Source: a bacterium
Lineage (GTDB): Bacteria > Planctomycetota > SZUA-567
Assembly: GCA_003245715.1 (NCBI GenBank)
Contig: QKCJ01000037.1
Location: forward strand, 1 to 64,000
DNA: 64,000 nt
Direction of reading: 5' to 3'
Below are positions 18,526 through 25,679 of the stretch, piece after piece. Position 1 is the first letter of the stretch, and the number at the start of each line of letters is the position of its first letter. The notes beneath the pieces are model-generated. The model had not been told where the DNA came from, did no database searches, and saw only the letters and a list, made by a program, of their open reading frames with translations. The translations under genes were made by a program, and so were the position numbers.

Positions 18526-19365
18526 GTGGGCGCAATTGAGAAAGATATTTTTCCCGGTCTGATGATGCCGCCATTTCATTATGCGTGTTTCACGCGCTTT
18601 CACGGCTACAGCGAAGAGAGCTTCTACTCCGTCCATAATTCATTTCAGATACTGATCGGGCTTGAAGGTTGCCTGCACTTTGAACTTGAAGACGGACGCA
18701 AGATCCTCAGTACTCCCGGAAGCGTCTTTATTCTCGGCCCCGGCATAAGACACCGCTGGCATTCAGAAAAAAAAGCAACCAGCGAGAATTTCATGTTCTT
18801 CTGCGATGGTTTCGTGCAGGGCGGCTCTGAGCTTGAACGCCTCTTCTCACCAAAAGTAGCAGAGCTGGTCTGGTTCTTTGCTATCAAACTCGATGAATAC
18901 GCTACGTTTATTTCCAACTTCAGAAGTCTGAGCCTGAAATCCGGTGATTTCAATGTTGATATCATGCACGGACTGCTCTATTCATTTCTGGCGATGCTCT
19001 GTAAGGAAGCTGCAAAAAAATACAAACCGCTCCTGCTTAAGGATCAGCACCCGGCGTTACTTAAGGCGGTTGACATAATTAACCGCCGCTACCGTTCAAG
19101 GCTTACCCTTGATTCACTCTCGCGTGAGTGCGCGCTTGGCACAAGCCGCCTTTCAGAGTTGTTCCGTAATTCTTACGGCGTCTCGCCAATGCAGTACGTT
19201 GCCGACCTCAGACTAAAAAAAGCCTCTCAGCTCCTTGAATACTCAGATATGAATGTCTCGCAGATAGCGGATTATCTTGGCTTTGAGTCTGTTCATTATT
19301 TCAGCCGCTTTTTTAAAAAACATACAGGAACCTGCCCTTCTTCCTATATGGTAAATAAACCGTAA
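18526..19365 (+). CDS. AraC-family regulator with N-terminal cupin sensor
   Basis: A cupin-like arabinose-binding-type domain (FQILIGLEGCLHFELEDGR, SVFILGPGIRHRWH) is followed by two helix-turn-helices at the C-terminus (LTLDSLSRECALGTSRLSEL and MNVSQIADYLGFESVHYFSR). The frame opens at 18493, but the only good ribosome-binding site, TGGAGA at 18514-18519, is 6-7 nt before GTG 18526, so I start there (279 residues); ATG 18511 and 18520 are alternatives. It lies 108 bp before the galactonate-dehydratase-like gene on the same strand and probably controls it. Confidence 0.85.
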   Translation: MGAIEKDIFPGLMMPPFHYACFTRFHGYSEESFYSVHNSFQILIGLEGCLHFELEDGRKILSTPGSVFILGPGIRHRWHSEKKATSENFMFFCDGFVQGGSELERLFSPKVAELVWFFAIKLDEYATFISNFRSLSLKSGDFNVDIMHGLLYSFLAMLCKEAAKKYKPLLLKDQHPALLKAVDIINRRYRSRLTLDSLSRECALGTSRLSELFRNSYGVSPMQYVADLRLKKASQLLEYSDMNVSQIADYLGFESVHYFSRFFKKHTGTCPSSYMVNKP

Positions 19366-19473
19366 GATTGTGCAAATTATTCATGGTTTATGCTAACGCC
19401 TGGGTTGTGTTGGGTGTGGTATAATTCACAGGTATGCGTTTTTGTTATAATTCTTTATTACCGGGATAGAAAA

Positions 19474-20637
19474 ATGAAGATCACCAGAATTGAACCTGTC
19501 ATTGTCGGCGCGCCAACGCCTGGCTGCGGCCTTCTCTCAAACCGTAATTATATTTTTATCCGTGTGCATACTGACGAGGGTATCACCGGACTTGGCGAGG
19601 CAACGCTTGAGGGTTACGACGCGACAATAAAAGGAATTATCAAAGATCTTGAAGCGCTGCTTATCGGCGAAGACCCTACCCGTATCGAGTATCTCACCCA
19701 GGTCATGATCCGCCAGAAATTCTGGAAGGGCGGCATCCTTAAAGGCTCTGCGGTTGCCGGTATTGAGCTTGCTCTGTGGGATATTCTTGGTAAATCTGTA
19801 GGGCTGCCTGTATACAAGCTTGTTGGTGGGGCCTGCCGTGACAAGATCCGTGTTTATGCAAACGGCTGGAGTGGCGGAGCGACTGATCCGGCTGAGATCA
19901 AAGACAAGGCATATGTTGCCTATGAAGCGGGTTATCGTGCTTTCAAGTTCAGTCTGGCTGAAGCAGGCTGGCCGGTCAATGACCGCGCGCTGGTGCGTAA
20001 AATTGCCAATGCCGCGGAGGTTATCCGTGAGGCCATTGGCTGGGACTGCCCGCTTATGTTTGACGGTCACGGCCGTTATGATGCTGACCTTGCTATTCGA
20101 ATCGGTCAGGCGCTTGGCGAGTATGATCTGTATTTCTTTGAAGAGCCGGTGCAGCCTGAGGACGTTGATGCGATGAAAAAGGTCGCTGATAATGTACCGA
20201 TGCCGCTTGCCGGTGGTGAGCGTTTGTCACTGAAGTATGAGTTCCGAAATTTCCTGGATAAAAAAGCCCTGGCTATTCTGCAGCCAGACTTGGCGCACTG
20301 CCATGGTTTTGGTGAAGGTTTGAAGGTTGCGCACCTTGCCGAGGCGTATTCAGCCTGGGTTGCGCCGCACTGCCCGATGAGTCCGGTGATTACCGCGATT
20401 TCAATGCACCTTGATGCGACGGTCAATAACTTCCTGATTCAGGAACGGCTCTTCCTCAATGACTGGCGTAACGAAGTTATCACCGAACCGCTGGTGGTCA
20501 AGGACGGTTTCCTTGAGCTTAATGACAAGCCGGGTTGGGGTATTGAGCTTGATGAAGAATTATGCGCAGCCCATCCGGAAATCGAGGTCGCCATGCCAAG
20601 ACTCTTCCGCCCAGACGGCGCAGTTTGCGACTGGTAA
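19474..20637 (+). CDS. Enolase-superfamily sugar-acid dehydratase, galactonate dehydratase-like
   Basis: 387 residues counted from ATG 19474, which has a GGGATAG upstream; the frame is open from 19390 but those residues look non-coding. It has the N-terminal capping domain and a TIM barrel with metal ligands in MFDGHGRYD, FFEEPVQPED and AGGERLSLKYEF, and the His-bearing WVAPHCPMSP. These fit the mandelate racemase/galactonate dehydratase subgroup, which makes 2-keto-3-deoxy sugar acids. No downstream KDGal kinase or aldolase is present nearby. Other hexonates are possible substrates. Confidence 0.84.
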   Translation: MKITRIEPVIVGAPTPGCGLLSNRNYIFIRVHTDEGITGLGEATLEGYDATIKGIIKDLEALLIGEDPTRIEYLTQVMIRQKFWKGGILKGSAVAGIELALWDILGKSVGLPVYKLVGGACRDKIRVYANGWSGGATDPAEIKDKAYVAYEAGYRAFKFSLAEAGWPVNDRALVRKIANAAEVIREAIGWDCPLMFDGHGRYDADLAIRIGQALGEYDLYFFEEPVQPEDVDAMKKVADNVPMPLAGGERLSLKYEFRNFLDKKALAILQPDLAHCHGFGEGLKVAHLAEAYSAWVAPHCPMSPVITAISMHLDATVNNFLIQERLFLNDWRNEVITEPLVVKDGFLELNDKPGWGIELDEELCAAHPEIEVAMPRLFRPDGAVCDW

Positions 20638-20667
20638 GCGACACTAAATAAACTAATCAATGTTTTT

Positions 20668-20696
20668 AAAGGCAACCAGTTTTCGGCTGCCTTTTT
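20668..20696 (+). terminator. Rho-independent terminator after the dehydratase gene
   Basis: AAAGGCA pairs with TGCCTTT around a short interrupted stem (20668-20677 with 20685-20694), ending in a T run. One unpaired base on each side makes it weaker than others here. Confidence 0.7.
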
Positions 20697-20813
20697 ATAT
20701 TAATCCTTACTGTTACCTTCATTTTATTTCCCAATTGTGATAGCGTTATAAATAATACCGCTAAAACCTGTCAGGGTAATTCAATTTTAATCGAAAATGA
20801 CAAATAATCATAG

Positions 20814-20842
20814 TTGCGTTTTATGTATTTATCTGCTATATT
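20814..20842 (+). promoter_or_regulatory. umuDC promoter
   Basis: TTGCGT (20814-20819) and TATATT (20837-20842) are spaced by exactly 17 bp, and the start codon lies 50 bp downstream. The perfect palindrome begins at the next base after the -10 box. Confidence 0.65.
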
Positions 20843-20861
20843 GATAATTGTTACAATTATC
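20843..20861 (+). promoter_or_regulatory. Palindromic operator at the umuDC transcription start (candidate SOS box)
   Basis: GATAATTGT-T-ACAATTATC is a perfect 9+1+9 inverted repeat sitting over the predicted start of transcription. It is unlike the E. coli (CTGT-N8-ACAG) and Bacillus (GAAC-N4-GTTC) LexA boxes. The position fits a repressor that blocks initiation. Whether LexA or the DNA-binding extension of UmuD recognises it is open. Confidence 0.65.
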
Positions 20862-20891
20862 GAATTGGTATGGTGAAGCTGGAGATTGATT

Positions 20892-21407
20892 ATGGCGCGA
20901 GGTGGCAGGCGACCCGGTGCGGGTCGGCCCGAGGGTAGTGGCAGGTATGGCGAGAAGACCAGGGTTATGCGTGTTCCGGCGAGCATGGCGGATGGGGTGC
21001 GCGATTATCTTGAGTCGGGCGGATACCGGATTCCGCTTTACCAATCAAAGGTCTCGGCTGGTTTTCCGTCTCCTGCCGATGATTATGTTGAGGGGCAGCT
21101 TGATCTTAACGAGCATCTCATCAAGAATCCTCCGGCGACTTTTTTTGTTCGCGCGACCGGTGAGTCGATGCTGGGGGCGGGGATATTTCCTGACGATCTG
21201 CTGATTGTTGACCGTAGCGTAGAGCCGCGCCACGGCTCGGTGGTGATCGCGGTGCTTGATGGCGAGTTGACAGTTAAGCGTCTGCACAAAACTACAAAGA
21301 AGATTGCACTACTGCCGGAGAATCCGGCGTACAGCGAGATACCGGTAAACGAAGAGAGCGAGCTTAATATTTGGGGCGTCGTCCGTCATGTGGTGCATGA
21401 GTTATGA
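20892..21407 (+). CDS. umuD: UmuD-like S24 self-cleaving protein with DNA-binding-like N-terminal extension
   Basis: I start at ATG 20892, with GGAG 7 nt upstream (171 residues; E. coli UmuD has 139). The peptidase part is canonical: cleavage at Ala56-Gly57, Ser92 in GESMLG and Lys129 in LTVKRL, with the 35- and 37-residue spacings of UmuD. Before the cleavage site there are 56 residues rather than 24: a Gly/Arg-rich AT-hook-like RRPGAGRPEGSGRYG, then TRVMRVPASMADGVRDYLES, which looks like a ribbon-helix-helix strand and helix. It overlaps umuC by 4 nt. It should be the cleaved accessory subunit of DNA polymerase V and might also be a repressor. Confidence 0.9.
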   Translation: MARGGRRPGAGRPEGSGRYGEKTRVMRVPASMADGVRDYLESGGYRIPLYQSKVSAGFPSPADDYVEGQLDLNEHLIKNPPATFFVRATGESMLGAGIFPDDLLIVDRSVEPRHGSVVIAVLDGELTVKRLHKTTKKIALLPENPAYSEIPVNEESELNIWGVVRHVVHEL

Positions 21408-22675
21408 GTATGTATGTACTGGTTGATTGCAATTCATTTTACTGCTCGTGCGAGCGGGTTTTTCGGCCGGATCTTGTCGGGCGGCCGGTGGTTGTGTTGT
21501 CGAATAATGACGGTTGTATTGTCGCGCGCAGCAGCGAGGCTAAGGCTCTGGGTATCCGCATGGCCGGGCCATTTTATAAGTGGAAAAAATTCTGCCGCGA
21601 GAATGACGTAAGCTGGTTCTCCTCAAACTATCCTTTGTATGCGGATATGAGTAACCGCGTCCTGCAGGTTTTGCGTAACTTTTCCTCAAAGGTCGAGCAG
21701 TATTCAATTGACGAAGCTTTTATGGATCTCAGCGAGATTAAAGGTGACTTCAAATCCGGCTGGTGGTCTGAGCTTGCTGAGACTGTCCGAAGGTGGACGG
21801 CAATTCCTGTTTCAGTCGGTATCGGGAAGACCAAGACGCTAGCCAAGGTCGCTAATCACTTAGCCAAGGATCGCGGCGTTGCCGGATGTCAGCTTATTGA
21901 TGGGGCTGAGGTTGATGAGGTTCTGCGCAGTCAACAGCCGTCTGATATTTGGGGCGTTGCCTTCCGTACTCAGGCGCGGCTCAACCGTTACGGTATCTGG
22001 AGTGCGCTTGATCTGAAGAATGCTGACCCGCTGATGATCCGCAAGAATTTCAGTATCGTCCTTGAGCGGACGGTGCGCGAGCTTAATGGCGAGGCGTGTC
22101 TTGATTTTGAGGATATTACGCCAAAGCGCAAGAATATTCAGGTCTCGCGTTCGTTTGGTTCATTGCTTGAGAGCCATCCGGATATGGAGCAGGCGGTGGT
22201 TGCCTACGCCTCACGTGCTGGTGAGAAATTGCGCCGACAGAAGTCACTCGCCTGCGGGATTTATGTTTATCTGCGCACTAATAAGCATAAGGAGGGGCCG
22301 CAGTATAATAATGGCGCGGCCGACTCTTTTATTGTGCCGACGGATAACACCTTTGAGTTTGTCACGGCGGCTAAAAAATTATTGGCGTTAATTTTCCGCA
22401 ACGGCTATGAGTATCAGAAGGTCGGGGTGATGCTGCTGGATCTGGTTGAGCGTTCGCAGCATGAGCAGAAGGATCTCTTCGGGCTGACTGAGAATATCAA
22501 AAAGCATGACAAGCTGATGCAGACGCTTGATAGCATTAATCAGAATTTTGGCCGGGGGATGCTGCGTACGGCTGCGCAGGGGATGGTCGATACTGCCTGG
22601 CGGATGCGCAGTAATTTCCACTCGCCGCATTACACGACGCGTTGGAGTGAGCTGCCGGTTGCCCGCTGCGGCTGA
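21404..22675 (+). CDS. umuC: Error-prone DNA polymerase V catalytic subunit UmuC
   Basis: A 423-residue Y-family polymerase. The metal ligands are in VLVDCNSFYCSCERVF (N-terminus) and YSIDEAFMDLSE; VVVLSNNDGCIVARS and SVGIGKTKTLAKVANHLAK are family hallmarks. The C-terminal little-finger region and a DUF4113-type tail (LMQTLDSINQNFGRGML) are present, so it is full length. It bypasses lesions during SOS mutagenesis in complex with cleaved UmuD. The start overlaps the umuD stop (ATGA), indicating translational coupling. It is convergent with the chromate transporter pair. Confidence 0.95.
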   Translation: MSMYVLVDCNSFYCSCERVFRPDLVGRPVVVLSNNDGCIVARSSEAKALGIRMAGPFYKWKKFCRENDVSWFSSNYPLYADMSNRVLQVLRNFSSKVEQYSIDEAFMDLSEIKGDFKSGWWSELAETVRRWTAIPVSVGIGKTKTLAKVANHLAKDRGVAGCQLIDGAEVDEVLRSQQPSDIWGVAFRTQARLNRYGIWSALDLKNADPLMIRKNFSIVLERTVRELNGEACLDFEDITPKRKNIQVSRSFGSLLESHPDMEQAVVAYASRAGEKLRRQKSLACGIYVYLRTNKHKEGPQYNNGAADSFIVPTDNTFEFVTAAKKLLALIFRNGYEYQKVGVMLLDLVERSQHEQKDLFGLTENIKKHDKLMQTLDSINQNFGRGMLRTAAQGMVDTAWRMRSNFHSPHYTTRWSELPVARCG

Positions 22676-22704
22676 TCGTTATTACGCGATTATCTTGGAC
22701 GTTT

Positions 22705-23262
22705 TTAACCGAGAAAAATAATTCCGGCAATCGCCGAACCGATAATGATAAAAACCGGATGGGGTTTGTACTTGTAATAAAGATACGCAGAGAGTAGAAA
22801 AATCCCGCCAATAACAATCTGGCTCGCGCCTTCTTGTGGCTCAGAATTTTTTCCGCCCGGGATTACCGAATTGACCAGTACAAAATATGCGGCCGTTGCA
22901 ATCATGCCTACAGCCGTAGGGCGGAAGCCCCGCATGGCCCGCCGCACATAGGCGTTTTTATTGAAGTCGCTGATGAATTTGGCGATGACATAGATTGTTA
23001 TTATTGACGGCGCGACCATGGCCAGCGTTGCGATTATTGCCCCGGGGATGGAGCCAAGTTCGTAACCGACATAAGTCGCGAGGTTGATGCCGATTGGGCC
23101 GGGGGTGGATTGTGAGACAGCCAGCATGTCATAAAAATCCTGATTGCTGATAAGTCCGGCTCCGACAGTCTGCTCATGCAGCAGCGGCAGAGTTGCCAGT
23201 CCGCCGCCGATAGTGAACAAGCCGGTCTTGAAGAAGATATAGAATAATTTCAGATAAATCAT
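22705..23262 (-). CDS. Chromate transporter, CHR domain protein (second half of a split pair)
   Basis: 185 residues with five or six membrane segments. The CHR signature is SQSTPGPIGINLATYVGYELG followed by GAIIATLAMVAPS, and FKTGLFTIGGGLATLPLL is the N-terminal motif. Short CHR proteins come as adjacent pairs that together equal one long ChrA; its partner lies immediately upstream with a 4-nt overlap. The pair is predicted to export chromate or a related oxyanion, though many such pairs have no tested role. It is convergent with umuC. Confidence 0.88.
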   Translation of the reverse strand: MIYLKLFYIFFKTGLFTIGGGLATLPLLHEQTVGAGLISNQDFYDMLAVSQSTPGPIGINLATYVGYELGSIPGAIIATLAMVAPSIITIYVIAKFISDFNKNAYVRRAMRGFRPTAVGMIATAAYFVLVNSVIPGGKNSEPQEGASQIVIGGIFLLSAYLYYKYKPHPVFIIIGSAIAGIIFLG

Positions 23263-23882
23263 TTTTCTATCTCCTGCTGGTTATCGGTGTCAGGTTTCTT
23301 TGCCGGAGCATTTTTTTCGTTTGTCTCAGGCGAGGCTTTAAAATTTTTAGCGGCGATGGCGCTGTAATAAATAATACCGATTATTCCGCCCAAAAGGATT
23401 ACCGGAATTGCCGGCGCCTTGAAGAATACAATTGCCGAAAATGCGCCGAACATCAGAAGGTAGCCGAGAATATCAGTTACCGCTTTTTTTACCATCTGCG
23501 CGACGATAATAACCAGAAGTCCAGCAACAGCCGCACGCACGCCCTCAAAAGCCGATTTGGCGTAAGCGTTGTCCTTGAATTCCGTGAAAAAGGCGGCGAT
23601 CAGTGTGATGATAATCAGTGAGGGCAGAACCATGCCTAGTGTCGCCGCAATTGCGCCGGTAAGACCCTTGCGTCTGGTGCCGACGAAGGTCGCGACATTG
23701 ATGGCGATAATACCCGGCGTTGACTGGCCGATTGCATAAATATTGAGGATCTCCTCCTCGGTGAGCCATTTGTATTTCTCAACGACCTCCCGCTGCAGCA
23801 TCGGCAGCATCGCATAGCCCCCGCCCACGGTGAAGAGTCCGATGCGGAAAAAAACGCTGACAAGTTTTATCAATTCATCCAT
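23259..23882 (-). CDS. Chromate transporter, CHR domain protein (first half of a split pair)
   Basis: A membrane protein of 207 residues from ATG 23882 (TTG 23900 would add six residues). It shows FFRIGLFTVGGGYAMLPMLQREVVE and GQSTPGIIAINVATFVG, the CHR hallmarks, and ends with a charged cytoplasmic tail rich in Lys, Glu and Ala. It is translationally coupled to the next CHR gene. The two halves are expected to insert in opposite topologies to make a functional antiporter. It is divergent from manA. Confidence 0.87.
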   Translation of the reverse strand: MDELIKLVSVFFRIGLFTVGGGYAMLPMLQREVVEKYKWLTEEEILNIYAIGQSTPGIIAINVATFVGTRRKGLTGAIAATLGMVLPSLIIITLIAAFFTEFKDNAYAKSAFEGVRAAVAGLLVIIVAQMVKKAVTDILGYLLMFGAFSAIVFFKAPAIPVILLGGIIGIIYYSAIAAKNFKASPETNEKNAPAKKPDTDNQQEIEK

Positions 23883-23992
23883 ATCTGGGTATCCGTTCAA
23901 GGTTATTTATATTGTAGTAAATTAACTGGACTGATAAATAGCAATTGGCTTTTTCTTGTAAAAATATAATCGAGGATGTTTTCAGAATGCTG

Positions 23993-24020
23993 TTGCAAAC
24001 GTTTGGATTGGTTGTAAAAT
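23993..24020 (+). promoter_or_regulatory. manA promoter with LacI-type operator
   Basis: TTGCAA (23993-23998) and TAAAAT (24015-24020) are 16 bp apart. The palindrome CAAACGTTTG (23996-24005) overlaps the -35 box. Read on the other strand, AATCCAAACGTTTG here is a 14-base exact match to the operator upstream of the GH38 alpha-mannosidase at 40718-40731. Confidence 0.6.
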
Positions 24021-24079
24021 AGTGTTCTGAATATTAAGTCTAGTGGTATGATTATTTTGTCAGTAAAAGGTAAACAATT

Positions 24080-25051
24080 ATGAATGAGCCGTTGGTATTC
24101 AAACCTATTGTTAAGAATAATGTCTGGGGTGGGGATTTTCTGCGTTGCCGGAGTGTTGATGCGCCTGAGGGACCGGTTGGTGAGAGTTGGGAGATTGCTG
24201 ACCATGACGCGGATACGACTCTGGTCGCAACTGGTGCGTATGCCGGTAAGAGCCTGCATGAGATTTTTAAAGAAGCCTGCGGGGAGGCGGTTGACCCGTC
24301 AAGTCCAGCGGTATTTCCATTGCTACTGAAGATTATTGACCCAAAGGATGACCTTTCGGTGCAGGTTCATCCTGATGATGAGTATGCCGGGAAGCTGAAG
24401 GCGGGCGAGCTTGGCAAGACTGAAGCGTGGTATGTGCTTGAGGCTGAGGCGGGAGCAAAGATTTACCGCGGTCTTAAAGACGGGGTTACACGCGAGCAGT
24501 TTGAGGACGCGATTAATAACGGCACTTGCGCGGATTGTCTGAAATCTGTTCCGGTCAAGGCCGGTGACGTAGCCTTCCTGCCAAGCGGTACAATCCACGC
24601 GCTTTGTGGCGGGGTGCGTATTGCCGAGATTCAGCAGAACTCTGACACGACCTACCGGGTCTTTGACTGGAACCGTGTCGGTCTTGACGGCAAGCCGCGT
24701 GAACTGCATATTCAGGATTCTCTTAACGTCAGTGATTTTTCAGGTTCAAATGAGCCAGATCTTTGCAGTGCGAAAGTGCTTGATACTGCAGATTGCAGGC
24801 ATGAGCAGTTTATCAGCTGCGAGAAATTCGCTTTTGAGCGGATCAGTGAAATCTCGGGTTCGGTTGTTCTTGATACTGAGGGCAAACGCTTTAATATCCT
24901 GACGGTTGTTGCCGGTAAAATTTCGGTAAAAACAGAGGGCGGCAGTGTTGAGCTTAACGCGTATGACTCATGTCTGATTCCGGCGGGTGCTGGCAAGTAT
25001 ACCGTTGCGGGCGGACAGGATGCGGCGACGTTGCTTTTTTACCGTCCTTAA
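24080..25051 (+). CDS. manA: Mannose-6-phosphate isomerase, type I
   Basis: A 323-residue zinc cupin enzyme that converts mannose-6-phosphate to fructose-6-phosphate. Signatures: the N-terminal FKPIVKNNVWGG, metal-ligand SVQVHPDDEYA, LPSGTIHALCGGVRIAEIQQNSDTTYR and VFDWNRVG, with a second cupin at the C-terminus. The short Bacillus-type length is normal. AAAGG precedes the ATG. A mannose-type LacI operator in its promoter ties it to the mannosidase locus at 36-42 kb. It also could feed GDP-mannose synthesis. Confidence 0.94.
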   Translation: MNEPLVFKPIVKNNVWGGDFLRCRSVDAPEGPVGESWEIADHDADTTLVATGAYAGKSLHEIFKEACGEAVDPSSPAVFPLLLKIIDPKDDLSVQVHPDDEYAGKLKAGELGKTEAWYVLEAEAGAKIYRGLKDGVTREQFEDAINNGTCADCLKSVPVKAGDVAFLPSGTIHALCGGVRIAEIQQNSDTTYRVFDWNRVGLDGKPRELHIQDSLNVSDFSGSNEPDLCSAKVLDTADCRHEQFISCEKFAFERISEISGSVVLDTEGKRFNILTVVAGKISVKTEGGSVELNAYDSCLIPAGAGKYTVAGGQDAATLLFYRP

Positions 25052-25083
25052 ATCTGTATGAAAATTATCGATTATTTCTGATA

Positions 25084-25121
25084 AAAAAGTGCGGGGCATT
25101 TTCGGCTTTCCCGCACTTTTT
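25084..25121. terminator. Bidirectional rho-independent terminator between manA and the FmdB-like gene
   Basis: A perfect 12-bp stem (25084-25095 with 25110-25121) with A-rich and T-rich ends serves the converging genes on both sides. Confidence 0.92.
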
Positions 25122-25156
25122 AAATTCTCTTTCATTTTAATTGCAGGTAGCGCCGA

Positions 25157-25471
25157 TCAGTCGAGGCCGCGCTTTAGCAGATTGGGAGCGGTGTGTGGCT
25201 TGCTGGCGTCAAAGATTCTGCTCTCACCATCAAGCGCGGTCACATTTTCATATACTCCTTTATCCCGGCGCTCAAGTTTGACAAATCCTTTATCGCGCAG
25301 TTCAGTATTGCTGTCAGGTGTAGACATATTAAAGGGTTTCATTAGTCTGAAGACCGGCTGGTTGCAGGCCGGGCAGACTTCAATCGGGTCATCCACCATG
25401 CGTTGTTCAATGGTGAAAGTCTTGCCGACCTCGCAGCCTTCCCCTTCGTGTTCATATTCGTAATAAGGCAT
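25157..25471 (-). CDS. FmdB-like putative regulatory/zinc-ribbon protein with degenerate first knuckle
   Basis: ATG 25471 is chosen (104 residues) because CGGAGA lies just upstream and MPYYEYEHEG is the classic FmdB opening; the frame is open from 25528. The second knuckle is intact (VCPACNQPVFRLMKP) but the first CxxC is reduced to a single Cys in EGEGCEVGK, so zinc binding by four Cys is doubtful. The C-terminal 50 residues are charged and unlike a known domain. FmdB-type proteins are small and poorly characterised. It stands alone between manA and murJ. Confidence 0.7.
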   Translation of the reverse strand: MPYYEYEHEGEGCEVGKTFTIEQRMVDDPIEVCPACNQPVFRLMKPFNMSTPDSNTELRDKGFVKLERRDKGVYENVTALDGESRIFDASKPHTAPNLLKRGLD

Positions 25472-25679
25472 CTGATTCTCCGTAGTGGTAAATTTTCCTG
25501 CTGCCGTCAGATTGACATGGCAGTGCAAATTTCAGCTAAAGTATAAAACTGTCTGGACTTTAGCTCGCAGCCTAATACAATAATTATACTCCGGCAGCCA
25601 CCTTCAGGCAAGGCTCTCTTTGGGTGCTGCACCGGTATTTGGGTCTGATTATAATTTAAAACAAGATAAAGGAAGAAAA

